In this document: piece by piece, positions 5,804 to 8,897 of the stretch
How the letters are laid out: every line of letters begins with the position of its first letter
Position numbering within the stretch: the first letter of the stretch is position 1
Source of the DNA: Anaerolineales bacterium
Lineage (GTDB): Bacteria > Chloroflexota > Anaerolineae > 4572-78 > J111
Reading direction: 5' to 3'
DNA: 8,897 bases
Assembly (NCBI GenBank): GCA_012032575.1
Contig: JAAUSP010000303.1
Coordinates: forward strand, 1-8,897
Program-made: the position numbers and the translations under genes
The notes under the pieces: model-generated
The model's input: the letters and a program-made list of their open reading frames with translations, nothing else
What the model was told of the DNA's origin: nothing
Databases searched by the model: none

Positions 5804-7263
5804 AACATGACCAGCAGCTCCCGTGACATGCTGGTGTAGCTGTTGCTGATACTGACCGGGCCAAAGAAAATTTTATAGCGCGGATGGCGCATGACAAATT
5901 GGCCCAGACCGCGCCACAACATCAACAGCGGCGCGTATTCACGCTGATATTCCGGCCTGACAAAAGAGCGGCCCAACTCGATGGCCGGGCTGATCTGGGC
6001 GATAAATTCAGCCGGGTAATGATACAAAGTGCTGGTATAAAGCCCTTTCAACCCGTGCGATTTGAGAATGGCGTCGGTCAGGCCCAGGCGGTAAGCACCC
6101 ACAATCTCCTGGTTGGCTCGATTCCAGATGAACAGGTGCAGATAGTACGGGTCAAAGTCATCCAGATCGAGCGCTTTGCCGGTGCCCTCCCCTGTCCCTC
6201 TAAAAGCGACTTCGCGCAAACGGCCAATTTCGGTAAGGAGCTGCGGAATTTGGGCCGCTTTGGCGTAATAAACCGCCAGGTCATTGCTCTCGGTAAGGAA
6301 CTGGGCCGGCGGCAGGTGGTCAATTTCGGCTTGCAAAACGGCTGGCGGTTGCGCCGCAATAATCGGGGCAAAGGTTCGAGCTTTGCTGGGCAGAGGTAGT
6401 TGAAACTGAGGGGTCCGCAGCGGCTTGATCGAAGGTGTTTCGCGGCTGGCCAGAGCATAAGTTCGCTGGCGCAGATAGGCGGTCAGTTCAGCATCAGTGG
6501 CAAAAGATTGCATCTGGCGGGCCGGCAGCGCACTGCCAAACCGCACTTCGACGGCCCGGTTCTGTTTATTGAGCAGCTCACGCGGGAGCAGCACAGTGCG
6601 CAATCGCGGGTGGACCAGCCCGGCCAGGTGGAAAAACAGGCCATTGCTGCCATGAATATAAGCCGGCAAAACCGCAGCCCCGGAGCGGCGAATCAGCCGG
6701 GCCACATTTTCATTCCAGGCCGGGTCGGTTACCTGGCCGGTACGAATATCAATATGTGAAACCTCACCGGCAGGAAAAATAATCAGGACTTGCCCCTGTT
6801 GTAACCAAGTTAACGCTTCTTTCAGGCCGCGAATATTGGCCTGGGCAGATTGCGGTGTATTAAAGGGGTCAACAAAAATACACATCTCCTTGAGTTGAGG
6901 AATCTGAGCCAGCAGATAGTTGGTCATCACCTTCACCTCGGCCCGCACACCGTACAAGATGTGAGCCAGAATCATGCCCTCAATAGCGCCATAGGGATGA
7001 TTGGCAATGACGACCAGCGGGCCGGAAAGCGGAATTCTGGCCCAATCTTCCGGGGCTACTCGGGTCTGAATATTGAGCAGGTGCAAAGAGGCGTCAAGAA
7101 AATCCTTAGCCGTAGCGGTGTGGCTAACATAACCGTAGAGTGCATTGAGGCGGGGAAAGCACAGCAAATCTTCCAGGGGCTTGGCCAGCCAGGGCGACAG
7201 GCGCGGCGGTTGGTTGGCTGAATTGATCCGAAAGGGCGGTTCAGCGTTAACCGGCGAGAACAT
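5764..7263 (-). CDS. OlsF-like bifunctional acyltransferase, N-terminal part (PlsC-like plus OlsB-like domains)
   Basis: This encodes most of a two-domain acyltransferase. Residues about 60-270 are PlsC-like: the active-site block is NHPYGAIEG (88-96), the HPxGxxE variant of H(X4)D, followed by VDPFN (131-135) and FPAGEVS (163-169). Residues about 320-487 resemble the OlsB/COG3176 ('putative hemolysin') GNAT-like acyltransferase (IELGRSFVRPEYQREYAPLL, IFFGPVSISNSYTSMSRELL). This domain order matches OlsF, in which the C-terminal half N-acylates ornithine and the N-terminal half adds the second acyl chain, giving ornithine lipid at the membrane. The ATG at 7263 has AAGGAGG 8 bases upstream. 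After Phe487 the frame turns into an unrelated 12-residue tail and stops, while the expected C-terminal block continues in the -1 frame. The methyltransferase gene follows in the same direction. The domains are clear; the amino acid substrate is inferred. Confidence 0.85.
   Translation of the reverse strand: MFSPVNAEPPFRINSANQPPRLSPWLAKPLEDLLCFPRLNALYGYVSHTATAKDFLDASLHLLNIQTRVAPEDWARIPLSGPLVVIANHPYGAIEGMILAHILYGVRAEVKVMTNYLLAQIPQLKEMCIFVDPFNTPQSAQANIRGLKEALTWLQQGQVLIIFPAGEVSHIDIRTGQVTDPAWNENVARLIRRSGAAVLPAYIHGSNGLFFHLAGLVHPRLRTVLLPRELLNKQNRAVEVRFGSALPARQMQSFATDAELTAYLRQRTYALASRETPSIKPLRTPQFQLPLPSKARTFAPIIAAQPPAVLQAEIDHLPPAQFLTESNDLAVYYAKAAQIPQLLTEIGRLREVAFRGTGEGTGKALDLDDFDPYYLHLFIWNRANQEIVGAYRLGLTDAILKSHGLKGLYTSTLYHYPAEFIAQISPAIELGRSFVRPEYQREYAPLLMLWRGLGQFVMRHPRYKIFFGPVSISNSYTSMSRELLVMFCRCSTACRNWLP
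5802..5805 (-). other. Frameshift site within the acyltransferase gene
   Basis: The minus strand reads ATG TTT TGC here, over a run of four T. Adding one T gives ATG TTT TTG CAG ATG CAG, which restores the frame and the family sequence MFLQMQYRLPELAPL. A one-base deletion, or an assembly error in a homopolymer, explains the two overlapping frames. The run is not a classical X XXY YYZ slippery heptamer, so programmed frameshifting is less likely. Confidence 0.7.
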
Positions 7264-7307
7264 GGGCAGTCCCTCCTTATGCTAGAATGAGTCGGGTAAA
7301 ACTGCCC
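7264..7307 (-). promoter_or_regulatory. Leader hairpin enclosing the ribosome binding site of the acyltransferase gene
   Basis: In the minus-strand transcript GGGCAGT (7301-7307) can pair perfectly with ACTGCCC (7264-7270), which directly abuts the ATG at 7263. The 30-base loop holds the strong ribosome binding site AAGGAGG (7272-7278). The fold could hinder ribosome access and so tune translation, but a 7-bp stem across a 30-base loop may be chance. Confidence 0.3.
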
Positions 7308-7324
7308 GTTATTTTGGATGACCA

Positions 7325-7353
7325 ATGTTATGAGAGCTTAAAGAATTTGTTAA
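7325..7353 (-). promoter_or_regulatory. Candidate sigma-70-like promoter for the lipid operon
   Basis: On the minus strand TTAACA (7348-7353, five of six matches) and TAACAT (7325-7330, four of six) are exactly 17 bases apart, in the 96-base gap between the ligase stop and the acyltransferase start. No convincing terminator was seen after the ligase gene, so readthrough from it is also possible. Confidence 0.35.
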
Positions 7354-7359
7354 ACCTTT

Positions 7360-8897
7360 TTAAATCTGGTTGCCCGCTTTTTTCGGCAGCTTACGGGCAA
7401 ATTCGACAAAATAATTGATGGACTCAGGGTTACGCATTGCGCCCCGATTGGCGGCCTGCTCAACCGGCTGGCCCAGCAAAATTTTACGGATGGGCACTTC
7501 CATCTTTTTACCACTCAGGGTGTACGGAATCTGCTCCACAGCAAAAATGTCGTCGGGCACGTGGCGCGGCGAAATATCCTGCCGGATTTGGCGTTTGATT
7601 CGCCGGCGCAGGTCGTCGTCCAATTCCGCCCCCTGGCGCAGCATGACAAACAAAAGCAAATCTCCTTCGTGCCCCAACGCTTCAGTATCCACCACCAGGC
7701 AATCCACAATCTCGGTCAGGCTCAACACGGCTTGATAAATCTCGCTGGTGCCCATGCGAACGCCCTGGCGATTGATAGTCGAGTCGGAACGGCCATAAAT
7801 TACGCAGCCCTGGCGTTCATTAATTTTGAGCCAGTCGCCGTGCCGCCAGATGCCGGGGAACATCGAGAAGTAGCTGGCCTTGAGACGAGTCATATCCGGG
7901 TCGTTCCAAAAGTAGAGCGGCATGGAGGGCATCGGCTCGGTAATGACCAGCTCGCCTACCGCATTGATGACCGGCTGGCCCGCTTCGTTGAAAGCCTGCA
8001 CCTTCGCCCCCAGCGACGGCCCCTGTAGTTCCCCGGCAAAAATGGGCTGGAGTCGCACCCCCCCGATAAAAGCTGTACACACGTCGGTCCCGCCGCTGAT
8101 CGATTCCAGGGCTAAATTGGCGCTGATATTTTGATAAACCCACTGGAAGCCATCCACCGGCAAAGGCGAGCCGGTTGAGCCGAGCGCCCGCAGGCGGTTC
8201 AAATCGAAATCCCGGTTGGGTCGCAGGCCGGCCTTCATGCAGCTCTGGATAAAGGCTGCGCTGGCCCCCAGGTAGGTCATGCCGCTCTCCTGGGCCAACT
8301 GCCACAGCCGGTTCAGGTCAGGATAGCCGGGGCTGCCATCGTAGAGGATGATGGGCGTGCCGTTAAGCAGCCCGCCGAGCAGGAAATTCCACATCATCCA
8401 GCCGGTGCTGGTAAACCAGAAAAAGCGGTCTGCCGGCTTGAGGTCCAGGTGGAGGTGGATCGCTTTGAGATGTTCCAGCAAAATTCCACCCTGGCTCTGC
8501 ACAATGGGTTTGGGCAGGCCGGTGGTGCCGGAGGAATAAAGGACCCACAGCGGCTGGTCAAAGGGTACTTGCTCGTAAATCAGGGGGCCAGTGGGGGCCG
8601 CCGCAATTAGATCGTCCCACAAAACGATATTCTTCAACAAAGCAGCGGCGGTCTGCCCCGGCCCGGACACGATGATCGTTTTTTCGACGGTGGGTAAATT
8701 GGCCTGGAGTTGGGCGATAACGCCGGTGCGGTCAAAGGTTTTGCCGCCCCAGTCATAGCTGTCCACCGCGATGAGCACCTTTGGCTCGATCTGGCTGAAA
8801 CGGTCCAGCACGCTGCGTTCCCCAAACTCAGGCGGGCAACTGGACCAGATGGCCCCCAGGCTGGCAGTGGCCAGAAAGGCGACAACCGCTTGGGGAA
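7360..8897 (-). CDS. aacS: Acetoacetate-CoA ligase (acetoacetyl-CoA synthetase), 5' end outside the window
   Basis: This enzyme activates acetoacetate with ATP and CoA to acetoacetyl-CoA, AMP and PPi in the cytoplasm, feeding ketone-body or polyhydroxybutyrate carbon into central metabolism. It belongs to the ANL adenylate-forming family. The open frame continues without a stop to the right edge, and the residues there (AVVAFLATASLGAIWSSCPP, then EFGERSVLDRF) are typical internal family sequence, so the GTG at 8811 is not the true start. About 512 residues are present and roughly 140 are missing, judged from the usual length near 650. Visible motifs are the ATP-binding loop YSSGTTGLPKP (about 8506-8538), WRHGDW, GRSDSTINRQGVRMGTSEIY, and the C-terminal TLSGKKMEVPIRKIL with the catalytic lysine. 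FWFTSTGWMMWNFLLGGLL supports the acetoacetate-specific branch rather than acetyl-CoA synthetase. The role is well supported. It lies 96 bases upstream of the lipid genes. Confidence 0.92.
   Translation of the reverse strand, partial: PQAVVAFLATASLGAIWSSCPPEFGERSVLDRFSQIEPKVLIAVDSYDWGGKTFDRTGVIAQLQANLPTVEKTIIVSGPGQTAAALLKNIVLWDDLIAAAPTGPLIYEQVPFDQPLWVLYSSGTTGLPKPIVQSQGGILLEHLKAIHLHLDLKPADRFFWFTSTGWMMWNFLLGGLLNGTPIILYDGSPGYPDLNRLWQLAQESGMTYLGASAAFIQSCMKAGLRPNRDFDLNRLRALGSTGSPLPVDGFQWVYQNISANLALESISGGTDVCTAFIGGVRLQPIFAGELQGPSLGAKVQAFNEAGQPVINAVGELVITEPMPSMPLYFWNDPDMTRLKASYFSMFPGIWRHGDWLKINERQGCVIYGRSDSTINRQGVRMGTSEIYQAVLSLTEIVDCLVVDTEALGHEGDLLLFVMLRQGAELDDDLRRRIKRQIRQDISPRHVPDDIFAVEQIPYTLSGKKMEVPIRKILLGQPVEQAANRGAMRNPESINYFVEFARKLPKKAGNQI

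Noticed and set aside
5800..5810. Programmed -1 ribosomal frameshifting joining the two acyltransferase frames
   Set aside because: The site is only a T run (ATG TTT TGC) without a classical slippery heptamer, and I saw no clear downstream stimulatory structure. A lost base or sequencing error is simpler, though not excluded.
7561..8028. 155-residue open frame on the plus strand
   Set aside because: Antisense to the acetoacetate-CoA ligase gene; no family features.
8809..8811. GTG at 8811 as the start of acetoacetate-CoA ligase
   Set aside because: The frame stays open to the window edge and encodes typical internal ligase sequence (FLATASLGAIWSSCPP), so the true start is outside the window.

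Overview
The window looks like bacterial chromosome of moderate to fairly high GC. Genes are packed closely and nothing marks a mobile element, CRISPR array, tRNA or rRNA. The combination of a substrate-binding/VWA lipoprotein, DUF3592 membrane proteins, an acyltransferase fusion and acetoacetate-CoA ligase suggests an environmental bacterium, perhaps Chloroflexota (Anaerolineae-like). That placement is a weak inference from gene style, with no marker gene behind it.

Layout. A strong hairpin terminator (77-111) closes whatever lies to the left. One plus-strand gene follows (144-746), a single-pass membrane protein I do not recognise. All remaining genes are on the minus strand, and this plus-strand gene meets them tail to tail, with stop codons sharing one TTAA. 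Read right to left in the direction of transcription, the minus strand holds three blocks. (1) Acetoacetate-CoA ligase (7360-8897), cut by the right edge. (2) A lipid block: a bifunctional acyltransferase (PlsC-like domain plus OlsB-like domain, as in OlsF), broken into two reading frames by what looks like one missing T, then a PmtA-like phospholipid or aminolipid N-methyltransferase (4802-5431). (3) After a 257-base intergenic region, a block of three: a membrane-anchored substrate-binding protein (3390-4544), a paralogous lipoprotein in which the same domain is fused to a VWA domain with a complete MIDAS motif (1658-3337), and a membrane protein with two DUF3592 repeats (743-1630).

How they may work together. 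The lipid block reads most simply as an ornithine-lipid pathway: N-acylation and O-acylation by the fused enzyme, then possible headgroup N-methylation by the methyltransferase. This resembles the OlsF and OlsG activities known from other phyla. The substrate-binding block has no ABC permease or ATPase. It looks like a cell-surface sensing or adhesion unit rather than a transporter. Its two binding proteins arose by tandem duplication, and one copy ends where the VWA domain of the other begins.

The points most worth a second look are the frameshift at 5802-5805, the possible methylated aminolipid operon, and the duplicated SBP/VWA pair.
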